From Streptomyces sp. NBC_00557 (GTDB lineage: Bacteria > Actinomycetota > Actinomycetes > Streptomycetales > Streptomycetaceae): DNA of 64,000 nt. Each line of letters opens with the position of its first letter. The first letter of the stretch is position 1. Below the pieces are notes generated by a model. It saw nothing but the letters and a program-made list of their open reading frames with translations. It searched no databases and was not told the DNA's origin. The stretch covers positions 2,046,001 to 2,110,000 of the forward strand of contig NZ_CP107796.1 in the NCBI RefSeq assembly GCF_036345995.1, in the 5' to 3' direction. The translations under genes and the position numbers were made by a program. Of the stretch, positions 28,626 through 36,515 are shown piece by piece.

Positions 28626-29062
28626 CGACACCGCGCGCACCGCGGCACCGGCACCGGCGGCCGCCCGCGGGCCGCTCGCCGGGCCGGCTGGTCGATGCCC
28701 CGGACGATGGCGGACTCGGCCGGGTCCTCGTCCAGGCCGCCCAGGCGGGTGCGGGCGGACAGGACCAGGGCGCCGGCCCGGTCGAGGCTGTCGACGACGG
28801 GCTTGCGGCCGCCGAGCGGCAGCCCGCCGCGCGGTCCGGGCCGGGCGGAGACCCGGCTGCGGAGGCAGCATCCGCCGGGCCAGGGCGGCCTGCCGGCCGC
28901 CGGCGCCGGCCACGTCGTCGGCGGGGGCGAAGGCGGCCTCGCCGGGCGGGGGCGCCGAGGACGTCCTCCGCGACGGCCACCCGGCGCTGCCCCTGCGCCA
29001 CCGCCCACGGCGGTCTGCGCCGGCCCTTCCCGCGGCCGGCACGTCCCCGGCGCGCACGCCGG
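28626..29062. other. decayed GC-rich region without an intact gene
   Basis: No continuous credible ORF is present. On the minus strand, protein-like pieces occur in shifting frames. A GEAAFAPADD segment near 28920-28950 duplicates a piece of the neighbouring carotenoid oxygenase pseudogene. A GGRKPVVDSLDRAGALVLSA piece (about 28715-28815) is of unknown origin. This looks like gene debris beyond the pseudogene. Confidence 0.55.
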
Positions 29063-29375
29063 TCAGTCCGCGAGCCAGTTGCCGTGGAAGCCGAACGGCA
29101 CCCGGGCGGGCAGGTGTCATCAACCAGCCGGGGCCGCCGGCCTCTTCGTCGGCGGGGGCGAAGGCGGCCCTTCGCCGGTGACCGGGCAGGTCTTGGGGTG
29201 GGCGGTCATGGCGGTGTGCAGCCGGCCGCCGAAGTCCCCGGGCGGCCGTCCTCGACGCGTAAGCCGTGGACCGTTCCGTCCCCGAAGTACCAGTGTCCGG
29301 AGGCGGCGTCGGCCGGGTTGGGGCCGTTGCGCACGTGCCGGCCGTTCAGCTGGGGCGGGGGGCGGGGGCGGTCAT
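29063..29375 (-). pseudogene. remnant of a carotenoid oxygenase (carotenoid cleavage dioxygenase) gene
   Basis: The minus strand encodes broken pieces in the correct order. After an ATG at 29375, overlapping the upstream stop as ATGA, an early frameshift leads to QLNGRHVRNGPNP...GHWYFGDGTVHGLRVEDG. Then comes DFGGRLHTAMTAHPKTCPVTGE in another frame, a GE..AFAPADEEAGGPGWL piece, and finally LPARVPFGFHGNWLAD with stop TGA at 29063. These are landmarks of the carotenoid oxygenase family. Roughly 70 and more than 200 internal codons are missing at the joints, so the iron-binding histidines are largely lost. It was once coupled to the membrane protein gene upstream. Confidence 0.8.
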
Positions 29376-29932
29376 CGGGCCGCCTGCCCGGCCTTGGCCT
29401 GGACGTGGGCGACGTAGCGCACGGTGAAGAGCATCGGGACGACGAACCCGGCGATCTGGACGACGGTCGCGGTGGCCGAGTGGGCGTGCCCGGCGTGCGC
29501 CACGAGCGCGAGGACGACGGCGGTGACGGCGAAGGCGGCGGTCCACACCGCGGTGATGACGACGTTGGTGCGGATGAACGGCCTCAGCCCCCACACCTCG
29601 CGCGGGGTGGTCCGCTTGGCGATGCCGAGGGTGAACGGCCTGCCCACGGCCAGCGAGACGCCCGCGATCACGGCGAGCGTGCCGGAGGAGAGGGCGGCGG
29701 AGTAGGAGTGGACGCCGGAGTGCGGGTCGGCGAAGGCGACGACGGTCAGCACCGCGAAGAAGACGGCCGATCCCAGCTCGATGATCAGCGCGTCGAACCC
29801 GGCCCCGGCCCGCCGCTGCTGGGCGATGACCACGACGGCGACGGCGAGCGCGGCCAGGGCGCCCCACTGCCAGCTGCCCGAGGGCAGGACGGCGAAGACG
29901 ATCCACGGCAGGAACGTGCGCAGGTAGGACAT
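29372..29932 (-). CDS. five-to-six-span membrane protein divergent from PadR regulator
   Basis: A 186-residue hydrophobic protein with about six transmembrane stretches and no recognised catalytic motif. The ATG at 29932 has GGGGAG at 5-base spacing and is preferred to the ATG at 29944. Its stop overlaps the start of the carotenoid oxygenase remnant. The promoter region is shared with the divergent padR-type gene and carries the 29993-30039 repeat, so PadR control is likely. The function is unknown. Confidence 0.78.
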   Translation of the reverse strand: MSYLRTFLPWIVFAVLPSGSWQWGALAALAVAVVVIAQQRRAGAGFDALIIELGSAVFFAVLTVVAFADPHSGVHSYSAALSSGTLAVIAGVSLAVGRPFTLGIAKRTTPREVWGLRPFIRTNVVITAVWTAAFAVTAVVLALVAHAGHAHSATATVVQIAGFVVPMLFTVRYVAHVQAKAGQAAR

Positions 29933-29992
29933 CGGTCTCCCCATGTGATTCCCGGTGCTCCGGGTGTCCGGATGCCTCCGGATTCCCCTCCC

Positions 29993-30039
29993 GACATGTC
30001 AAAAGTAGAAGGTCCACTGGTGACATGTCAACAGTGGAA
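29993..30039. promoter_or_regulatory. candidate PadR operator: direct repeats each containing GACATGTC
   Basis: GACATGTCAAAAGTAGAA (29993-30010) and GACATGTCAACAGTGGAA (30022-30039) are near-identical direct repeats 29 bases apart. Each begins with the palindrome GACATGTC. The second copy is also framed by inverted TCCACTG/CAGTGGA arms. It overlaps a possible padR promoter (GTGACA, 16 bases, TAGAGT). PadR operators commonly contain ATGT/ACAT dyads. Confidence 0.7.
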
Positions 30040-30053
30040 TGTAGAGTGAGGGC

Positions 30054-30566
30054 ATGAGCCTGAGACACGCACTCCTCGGCCTGCTCACGGAGCGCTCCGC
30101 GAGCGGGTACGACCTGCTGAAGCGCTTCGAGACGTCCCTGGCCAACGTGTGGCCGGCGACGCAGAGCCAGATCTACACGGAGCTGACGAGGCTCGCGGAC
30201 GCCGGCCTGATCACCGTGGCCGCCGAGGGCCCGCGCGGCCGCAAGGAGTACGCCCTCACCGACGAGGGCCTCGCCGAACTGCGGCACTGGCTGACGGAGA
30301 CGAAACCGCAGCGGACCACCCGCAGCGACGTCCTGCTGCGCGTCTTCTTCCTCGGCGTCCTCGAACCCGGCCAGGCCCACGCCTACCTGACCGGCCTGGC
30401 CGGGCAGTCCGCCGAGCTGTACGAGGAACTGCGCCGCCTCGTCGACACCGTCGACTGGGACGACGACGACCTGTCGGTCTACGGCCGCATCGCCCTGGAG
30501 TACGGCCTGCGCTTCTACGAGATGCGGCGGGACTGGGCGGTCTGGGCGGCCGGGCAGGTCACATAG
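30054..30566 (+). CDS. PadR family transcriptional regulator
   Basis: This 170-residue protein has the N-terminal PadR winged helix (LRHALLGLLTERSASGYDLLKRF; SQIYTELTRLADAGLI; GRKEYALTDEG) and a C-terminal helical dimerisation arm (Vir_act_alpha_C-like). It is divergent from a membrane protein gene with a clear operator-like repeat between them, so autoregulation and control of that gene are probable. Only six bases separate the TAGAGT box from the ATG, so the mRNA may have a very short leader. Confidence 0.9.
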   Translation: MSLRHALLGLLTERSASGYDLLKRFETSLANVWPATQSQIYTELTRLADAGLITVAAEGPRGRKEYALTDEGLAELRHWLTETKPQRTTRSDVLLRVFFLGVLEPGQAHAYLTGLAGQSAELYEELRRLVDTVDWDDDDLSVYGRIALEYGLRFYEMRRDWAVWAAGQVT

Positions 30567-30578
30567 CTCCGGCCCCGG

Positions 30579-31310
30579 TCAGGGCCGCAGCTCGGTGCCC
30601 GTCTCCTCGGCCAGCGTGCGCAGCAGGCGGTCCTGGAACGCCTCGTCGTGGACGGCGGGGTGCGGCGGCCGGCGCCGGCGGTGATACCAGTACCCGCCGG
30701 TCGTCAGGGCCTCCGGGTCGTCGGCGGTGGCCAGCCACACCTGTGTCTCGTGGCCGAGTTCGAGGTCGTCCGGCGCGTGCGGGCCGCCCATCTTCGTCGG
30801 CACCCAGCCGGGGTCGACGGCGTTGCTCGGCACCCGCGGACGCAGGCGGGCCACCGCGGCCGCGAGCGTCGTCACGAACAGCTTGCTGTCGGCGTACGAC
30901 CCGGCGCCCCGCCCCCGCCAGTCGACGCCGGTCAGTCCGGGACGCCCGCCGAAGTGCGAGCCGCTGCTCAGGTACACCAGCCGGCGCGGCCCGCGCAGCA
31001 GCGCCGTCAGCAGGTACGGCGCGACGATGTTGACCGGCATCACCGCCGGCCCGCTCCACACGCCGGCGTTGTGGACGACCGCGTCGAGCGGCCCGGTGCC
31101 GTCCACCTCGGCGGCGAGGCGGCGTACGGCGTCCCGGTCGGCGAGGTCGCCGACGACGAGGTCCGCCCCGCGGCCGGTCAGGGCGTCCAGGCTCCTCGCC
31201 CGCTGCGGGTTCCGGGCGTGCACCACGACCTGGTGTCCCGCGGACAGCAGCGCCTCCGCCGCGGCGCGTCCGAGGCCGTCGGCGGAACCGGTCACCAGGA
31301 TCCGGCTCAC
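30579..31310 (-). CDS. SDR family NAD(P)-dependent oxidoreductase
   Basis: A 243-residue short-chain dehydrogenase with TGSADGLG at residues 8-15, NAG near residue 88, and the catalytic SSG...YADSK set. It starts with GTG at 31310 overlapping the TGA of the upstream regulator gene (GTGA), so regulator and enzyme are co-translated. It is not especially short, but the SDR C-terminal region is basic (HRRRRPPHP). The substrate is unknown. Confidence 0.87.
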   Translation of the reverse strand: MSRILVTGSADGLGRAAAEALLSAGHQVVVHARNPQRARSLDALTGRGADLVVGDLADRDAVRRLAAEVDGTGPLDAVVHNAGVWSGPAVMPVNIVAPYLLTALLRGPRRLVYLSSGSHFGGRPGLTGVDWRGRGAGSYADSKLFVTTLAAAVARLRPRVPSNAVDPGWVPTKMGGPHAPDDLELGHETQVWLATADDPEALTTGGYWYHRRRRPPHPAVHDEAFQDRLLRTLAEETGTELRP

Positions 31311-32206
31311 GAGGGTGTCGCCCCCCGGTCCGCCTCGCGCGCGGGGGCCTCCTCGGTGGCGGCCCAGGAGGCGAGCAGACGCAGCCCCTCCTCCGAGGGC
31401 GAGCCGGGTTCGGCGGTGTAGACGGTCAGGGTGAGACCGGGTTCGGCGGCCATCTCCAGCCCCTCGAAGGCGAGGGTGAGCGCGCCGACGACCGGGTGGT
31501 GGAACCGTTTGGTGCCGGTCCCGTGGTGGCGGACGTCGTGCGCGCCCCAGCGGGTGCGGAACTCCGCGCTGCGGGTGGACAGCTCGCCGACGAGGTCGTG
31601 CAGATCCTTGTCGTACGGGTCGCGCCCGGCCTCGGTGCGCAGGATGGCCACCGCCATGTCGGCGAAGCGCTCCCAGTCGGGGCAGAAGCGGCGGGAGGCG
31701 GGGTCGAGGAACTGGAAGCGGGCCAGGTTCCCCTGGTTGCCGGGGTGGGCGAACAGGTCCGTGTAGAAGGCGCGGGCGAGGGAGTTGGCGGCCACGACGT
31801 CCATCCGGCCGTTGCGCACGAACGCGGGCCCCGCCGTGACCGCGTCGAGCGTCCACTGCAGGCTGCGGTGCGGGGTCCACTGCCGGGCGGTGGTACGGCG
31901 CCGGGGGCGGGTGAGCACGTCCGAGCCGTCGGCGGCCTGGGCCAGACGGAGCAGATGGGCGCGCTCGGCGTCGTCCAGCTGCAGGGCGCGGGCGACGGCT
32001 TCGAGGACGGCCGGGGAGACGCCGGCGAGATTGCCGCGCTCCAGCTTCGCGTAGTACTCCACGCTCATGTCGGCCAGCGCCGCGACCTCGCTCCTGCGCA
32101 GCCCCGGCACCCGGCGCCGGGAGCCGGCGGGCAGCCCGGCCCGCTCCGGGGTGATCTTCGCTCGCCGCGAGGTGAGGAACTCGCGGACCTCGTCACGGTT
32201 GTCCAC
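31307..32206 (-). CDS. XRE/MmyB-like helix-turn-helix regulator
   Basis: A 299-residue protein. The N-terminal HTH (about 10-75) includes RVPGLRRSEVAALADMSVEYYAKLERG, characteristic of the MmyB group. The C-terminal ~190 residues form the MmyB-like ligand-binding domain (DAVTAGPAFVRNGRMDVVAANSLARA). It starts with GTG at 32206. The gene is divergent from the alcohol dehydrogenase gene, with a 12-bp palindrome (32235-32263) between them. It is coupled to the SDR gene. Confidence 0.9.
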   Translation of the reverse strand: MDNRDEVREFLTSRRAKITPERAGLPAGSRRRVPGLRRSEVAALADMSVEYYAKLERGNLAGVSPAVLEAVARALQLDDAERAHLLRLAQAADGSDVLTRPRRRTTARQWTPHRSLQWTLDAVTAGPAFVRNGRMDVVAANSLARAFYTDLFAHPGNQGNLARFQFLDPASRRFCPDWERFADMAVAILRTEAGRDPYDKDLHDLVGELSTRSAEFRTRWGAHDVRHHGTGTKRFHHPVVGALTLAFEGLEMAAEPGLTLTVYTAEPGSPSEEGLRLLASWAATEEAPAREADRGATPS

Positions 32207-32234
32207 CCCTCGACCGTACGGCCTGTCCGCCTTC

Positions 32235-32263
32235 CGAGGGGTGTACCGGCAGTACACCCCTCG
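32235..32263. promoter_or_regulatory. perfect 12-bp-arm palindrome, likely operator of the XRE/ADH divergent pair
   Basis: CGAGGGGTGTAC, 5-base spacer, GTACACCCCTCG is a perfect dyad starting 29 bases upstream of the XRE gene start and 148 bases before the dehydrogenase gene. Such symmetry is typical of a dimeric repressor site. Confidence 0.75.
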
Positions 32264-32410
32264 CCGGTGACTCGCTGAGCGCACGGGGAACCGGTTACCT
32301 GGAAGAGGCGGTGCCTCCCGGCCGCTGCGCGACGCAACCGCACACGGGCACCGACGACCCCACCGGCCGTGGCAGCGGCCCGCCCCCCCAGCACGTAAGG
32401 AACCCCTCTC

Positions 32411-33427
32411 ATGCGCGGAGCAGTGATCCACGCCCCCGGCGATGTGCGCTTCGAGACCCTCGCCGACCCGAAGATCCTCCAGCCCACCGACGCGATCATC
32501 CGCACGGCCGTCACCTGCGTGTGCGGCTCCGACCTGTGGCCCTGGCGCGGCCTGGACGCCACCGACGAGGCGCACCCGATGGGCCACGAGTACGTCGGCT
32601 TCGTGGAGGAGGTCGGCAGCGAGGTCACCGCGGTCAGGCCCGGCCAGTTCGTCGTCGGCTCCTTCGCCACCTCGGACAACACCTGTGCGAACTGCCGCAA
32701 CGGCTGGCAGTCCAACTGCCTCGAGCGCGAGTTCATGAGCACCTGCCAGGCCGAGTACGTGCGCATCCCCAACGCCCAGGGCACCCTGGTCGCCACCGAG
32801 GAGGTGCCGGACGAGGAGTTCTGGCCCGGCCTGCTCGCCGTCTCCGACGTGATGGGCACCGGCTGGTACGCCGCCGACGCCGCCGAGGTCAGGCCCGGCT
32901 CCACCGCCGTGGTCGTCGGCGACGGCGCGGTCGGCCTGTGCGCGGTGATCGCCGCGAAGGAGAGGGGCGCGGAGCGGATCATCGCGATGAGCCGCCACGA
33001 GCCCCGCCAGAAGCTGGCCCGGGAGTTCGGCGCCACCCACATCGTCGCCGAGCGCGGCGAGGAGGGCGTGGCCCGGATCAGGGAGCTCACCGACGGGATC
33101 GGCGCCGACTCGGTGCTGGAGTGCGTCGGCACCGCCGAGTCCATGCGGCAGGCCCTGCACGCGACCCGGCCGGGCGGCAACGTCGGCTTCGTCGGCGTCC
33201 CCCACGGGGTTTCCGTCGACGGCCAGGAACTGTTCTTCTCCCACGTCGGCCTGCGCGGCGGCCCGGCCCCCGTGCGCCGCTACCTGCCCGACCTGATCGA
33301 ACGCGTCCTGACCCGGCGGATCGACCCCGGCAGGGTCTTCGACCTCACCCTGCCGCTGGAGCAGGTCGCCGAGGGCTACAGGGCGATGGACGAGCGCCGC
33401 GCCATCAAGGCCCTGCTGAAGCCCTGA
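32411..33427 (+). CDS. zinc-dependent alcohol dehydrogenase (MDR superfamily)
   Basis: A 338-residue medium-chain dehydrogenase. Catalytic zinc ligands lie in VCGSD and GHEYVG. A Cys-rich lobe (NTCANCRNGWQSNC) is present but shows fewer structural-zinc cysteines than classical ADH. The cofactor motif is VVGDGAVGL. The ribosome site AAGGA precedes the ATG. Expression is probably repressed through the 32235-32263 palindrome by the divergent XRE protein. A cupin gene follows after 56 bases, probably in the same operon. Confidence 0.9.
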   Translation: MRGAVIHAPGDVRFETLADPKILQPTDAIIRTAVTCVCGSDLWPWRGLDATDEAHPMGHEYVGFVEEVGSEVTAVRPGQFVVGSFATSDNTCANCRNGWQSNCLEREFMSTCQAEYVRIPNAQGTLVATEEVPDEEFWPGLLAVSDVMGTGWYAADAAEVRPGSTAVVVGDGAVGLCAVIAAKERGAERIIAMSRHEPRQKLAREFGATHIVAERGEEGVARIRELTDGIGADSVLECVGTAESMRQALHATRPGGNVGFVGVPHGVSVDGQELFFSHVGLRGGPAPVRRYLPDLIERVLTRRIDPGRVFDLTLPLEQVAEGYRAMDERRAIKALLKP

Positions 33428-33483
33428 CCACACCCCGCACACGGTGCACCGTCCCGCACGGCACCCGAAGAGAAAGCACGGCC

Positions 33484-33894
33484 TTGCAGATCACCCGAAG
33501 CTCGATCGACACCGTCAAGGGTCCCGCCGACTGGTTCACCGGCGACGTCTACATCGACGCCGTCGCCGCCGCACCCGAACCGTCCCGGGTCACCGCCTCG
33601 CTGGTGCACTTCATGCCCGGCGCGCGCACCCACTGGCACCGGCACCCGCTCGGCCAGACCGTCTTCGTCACCGAGGGCGTCGGCCTGTGCCAGCGGCGGG
33701 GCGGACCGGTCGAGGTCATCCGTCCCGGCGACCGCGTCCTGTTCGAGGCGGACGAGGAGCACTGGCACGGCGCCGCGCCGAACCGGCTGATGGTCCACCT
33801 CGCCATCAACGAGGCGGACGCCGACCACGCCGTCGTCCACTGGCTGACGCCGGTCACCGACGAGGAGTACGGCGCCGCGCCGCGCGTCGGCTGA
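33484..33894 (+). CDS. cupin domain protein
   Basis: A 136-residue single cupin with the metal-binding HWHRHPLGQT motif and the second-motif histidine in EEHWHGAAPNR. Homologues I recall begin MQITRSSIDT, so the TTG at 33484 appears to be the start. This unusual initiator has only an AGAGAAAG purine run 9-16 bases upstream. It may be a quercetinase/pirin-like or oxidoreductase-associated cupin; the role is unknown. It follows the dehydrogenase gene. Confidence 0.8.
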   Translation: MQITRSSIDTVKGPADWFTGDVYIDAVAAAPEPSRVTASLVHFMPGARTHWHRHPLGQTVFVTEGVGLCQRRGGPVEVIRPGDRVLFEADEEHWHGAAPNRLMVHLAINEADADHAVVHWLTPVTDEEYGAAPRVG

Positions 33895-34028
33895 CGCCGG
33901 GCAGTCCGGCCCCCGCCCCGCCGTCCCCTCCTCCCCCCTCCGCGCGCCGGTTCCGGTCTCCCGGGGCCGGCGCACGAGTGCGCCACGCCCGGACCGGGCC
34001 CCGCTCGGCGGCGCACCGGTTCCGGTCG

Positions 34029-34034
34029 TAGCCT
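34029..34034 (+). promoter_or_regulatory. probable leaderless -10 box of the carbonic anhydrase gene
   Basis: TAGCCT lies six bases before the ATG at 34041 with no ribosome site. CCGGTTCCGGTC immediately upstream (34016-34027) also occurs at 33947-33958, 69 bases away, and may be a binding site pair. Confidence 0.45.
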
Positions 34035-34040
34035 GCCGCC

Positions 34041-34715
34041 ATGAGCGACGCCGTCCCCTCCTCCCCGCGGGAAGCCTTCGACCTGCTCATGGCAGGCAAC
34101 CACCGCTTCGCCGAGGGCACACCCGATCACCCCAACCAGGACGCCGGCCGCCGCGCCGACCTCGCGTCCGCCCAGCGCCCGTTCGCCGTGCTGCTCGGGT
34201 GCTCGGACTCCCGGCTGGCCGCGGAGATCATCTTCGACCGGGGGCTGGGAGACCTGTTCGTCGTCCGCACCGCCGGGCACGCGGCCGGACCGGAGGTGCT
34301 GGGCAGCATCGAGTACGGGGTGAGCGTGCTGGACTGCCCGCTGGTCGTGGTCCTCGGCCACGACGCGTGCGGCGCGGTCGCGGCGACCCGTGCCGCCGTG
34401 GCGGACGGCACGCCCGCTCCGGGATACCTCAGGGACGTGATAGAGCGGGTGACCCCCAGTGTGCTGGCCGCCCAGGCCGCCGGTGTGACCGAGGACGAGG
34501 AGTTCATCGCCACCCACGTCCGGCACACCGTCGACTTCCTCCTGGACCGCTCCCGCACACTGGCCGGCCAGGTCGCCTCCGGGCGCACCGCGGTCGTCGG
34601 CCTCACCTACCGGCTGGCCGACGGCAGCGCCCGGCCGGTCACCGCCCGCGGCCTGGACCTGCCCGCGGACCCGGCCCCCCGCCCCACCTCCGCCCCGCTC
34701 GCCGGCAGCCGCTGA
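34041..34715 (+). CDS. beta-class carbonic anhydrase
   Basis: This 224-residue enzyme hydrates CO2. Zinc and catalytic residues are present: CSDSR (Cys and the Asp-Arg dyad, near residues 54-58) and GHDACG (His and Cys). The Pro/Ala-rich last 25 residues are a non-conserved tail. It is a single gene, probably leaderless. Confidence 0.92.
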   Translation: MSDAVPSSPREAFDLLMAGNHRFAEGTPDHPNQDAGRRADLASAQRPFAVLLGCSDSRLAAEIIFDRGLGDLFVVRTAGHAAGPEVLGSIEYGVSVLDCPLVVVLGHDACGAVAATRAAVADGTPAPGYLRDVIERVTPSVLAAQAAGVTEDEEFIATHVRHTVDFLLDRSRTLAGQVASGRTAVVGLTYRLADGSARPVTARGLDLPADPAPRPTSAPLAGSR

Positions 34716-34799
34716 CCCGCCGGTCCCCGCCCGCCGAGGCCGGCCCACAGGGACGCCGGTCCCGGTGTACCGGCCCGGCGGGAGGGGAAGGGCCCCCGC

Positions 34800-36209
34800 A
34801 TGACAACGGCCGTAGTGGTCGGCAGCGGGCCCAACGGGCTCGCCGCCGCCCTCACGCTCGCCGCCGCGGGCGTACGGGTCCGGGTGATCGAGGCCGCGGA
34901 CACCCTCGGCGGCGGGACCCGGTCCAGCGAGCTGACGCTGCCCGGCCTGATCCACGACGAGTGCTCCGGCATCCACCCCATGACGCCGGACTCGGCCTTC
35001 GCCCAGCGGTTCGACCTGGCCGGGGCAGGTCTGACCTGGCGCTGGGCCCCGGCCGAGTTCGCGCATCCGCTCGACGGCGGGCGCGGCGCGGTCGCGGTCC
35101 GGTCGGTGACCGAGACCGCCGCCGGGCTCGGGACCGGCGGCCGCGGCTGGCAGCGCGTCTTCGGGCCGCTCACCGAGCGGTTCGGCACGATCAGCGCGGA
35201 GTTCCTGCAGCCGGTGCTGCACATGCCGCGCCACCCGCTCCATCTGGCCCGCTTCGGCGCGTACGCCGTACTGCCGGCCACGCTTCTCGCGCACCGCTTC
35301 CGCACGCCGGAGGCCGAGGCGCTCTTCACCGGCGTCGCCGCGCACGCCTTCCGGCCCCTGGACACGCTCCTCTCCTCCGCCATGGGAGTCGCGCTGACCG
35401 CGGCCGCGCACGCGGTCGGCTGGCCCGTCGCCGAGGGCGGTACGGCCGCGATCCGGGACGCGATCGTCCGCCGCGCGACCGAGCACGGCGTCCGGTTCGA
35501 GACCGGCCGCCGGGTGACCTCGCTGGCGGAGCTGGGCGGCCCGGACCTGGTCATGCTGGACACCTCCCCGGCGGCTGCCGTCCGGATCGCGGGCGCGCGG
35601 ATGCCGCGCCATGTGCGCCGCGCATACCTGCGGTACCGCCACGGTCCCGGCGCGTTCAAGGTCGACTTCGCCGTCGAGGGCGGGGTGCCGTGGGCGCACG
35701 AGGGGTCGCGCAGGGCCGGTACGGTGCACCTCGGCGGCAGCGCGGCGGAGACGGCGGCGGCCGAGAGGGACGTGGCCGCGGGCCGGATGCCTCGGCGGCC
35801 GTTCGTGCTCGTCGGCCAGCAGTACCTCGCCGACAGCACCCGGTCGGCCGGTGACGTGCACCCGCTCTACGCCTACGCCCATGTGCCGGCCGGCTTCACC
35901 GGGGACGCCACCGAGGCGGTCACCGCACGGATCGAGCAGTTCGCCCCCGGCTTCCGCGACCGGATCCTGGCGACGCACGTGCGCTCCACCACCGAGCTGA
36001 GCCGGTACAACGAGAACTACGTCGCCGGCGACATCGTGGCCGGCGCCAACGACCCCTGGCAGCTGGTCTTCCGGCCCCGCCCGGCCCTCGACCCGTACGC
36101 CACCGGCGTGCCCGGCGTCCATCTCTGCTCCGCCGCGACCCCGCCCGGCGCCGGCGCCCACGGAATGTGCGGCTACAACGCCGCGCGCCGCGCACTCGCC
36201 CGCCTCTGA
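34800..36209 (+). CDS. FAD-dependent phytoene desaturase-like NAD(P)/FAD oxidoreductase
   Basis: A 469-residue protein with an N-terminal FAD dinucleotide fold (VVVGSGPNGLAAALTLAAAG, then an E-A-ADTLGGGTRS segment). Its C-terminal FAD region includes LCSAATPPGAGAHGMCGYNAA. This pattern is shared by actinobacterial CrtI/CrtO-like proteins not tied to carotenoid clusters. No crtE, crtB or crtY gene is nearby. The only carotenoid-related sequence is the broken cleavage oxygenase 5.4 kb upstream. The start is supported by GGGAGGGGAAGG. Confidence 0.85.
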   Translation: MTTAVVVGSGPNGLAAALTLAAAGVRVRVIEAADTLGGGTRSSELTLPGLIHDECSGIHPMTPDSAFAQRFDLAGAGLTWRWAPAEFAHPLDGGRGAVAVRSVTETAAGLGTGGRGWQRVFGPLTERFGTISAEFLQPVLHMPRHPLHLARFGAYAVLPATLLAHRFRTPEAEALFTGVAAHAFRPLDTLLSSAMGVALTAAAHAVGWPVAEGGTAAIRDAIVRRATEHGVRFETGRRVTSLAELGGPDLVMLDTSPAAAVRIAGARMPRHVRRAYLRYRHGPGAFKVDFAVEGGVPWAHEGSRRAGTVHLGGSAAETAAAERDVAAGRMPRRPFVLVGQQYLADSTRSAGDVHPLYAYAHVPAGFTGDATEAVTARIEQFAPGFRDRILATHVRSTTELSRYNENYVAGDIVAGANDPWQLVFRPRPALDPYATGVPGVHLCSAATPPGAGAHGMCGYNAARRALARL

Positions 36210-36411
36210 CCGGGCCCCTGACGCACCGCGACACCTCCGGCCGGACCGCGGCGCGCACGCTCTGCTCCCCGCCGGTGAGCACGGGGCCGCCGCATCGAAT
36301 CACGCCGGCGTGGGATCGCCCCGTCGTCACGGTGGATTCGGTGCTGCGGCGCCGACGGCGCCGTGGGCGACATCGGGGGCGCACGACGTGGCCTGGCGCG
36401 GGTTCCACCGC

Positions 36412-36447
36412 CTTTCACCCCTTCCGCCCGTTCACCCGGGGTGAAAG
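36412..36447. promoter_or_regulatory. inverted repeat CTTTCACCCC/GGGGTGAAAG upstream of hydrolase
   Basis: Ten-base perfect arms (36412-36421, 36438-36447) with a 16-base spacer lie 69 bases before the hydrolase start. A TTCACCC copy also sits in the spacer. The rest of the 36210-36515 gap holds a palindrome CACGCCGGCGTG (36301-36312) and no gene. Confidence 0.5.
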
Positions 36448-36515
36448 TGCCGGGGAGGTGCCGGGGCGGTGGGTAGGTCTGGGGCTGGACGCGGAGAGCG
36501 GCGGCACGGAGGTGG

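Noticed and set aside
28715..28815. Second pseudogene with a recognisable product in the decayed region
   Set aside because: The GGRKPVVDSL piece is protein-like, but I could not assign it to a family, so it is only mentioned as debris.
36301..36312. CACGCCGGCGTG palindrome as a terminator of the desaturase-like gene
   Set aside because: The self-complementary dyad has no loop and no T-run; it could be chance in GC-rich DNA.
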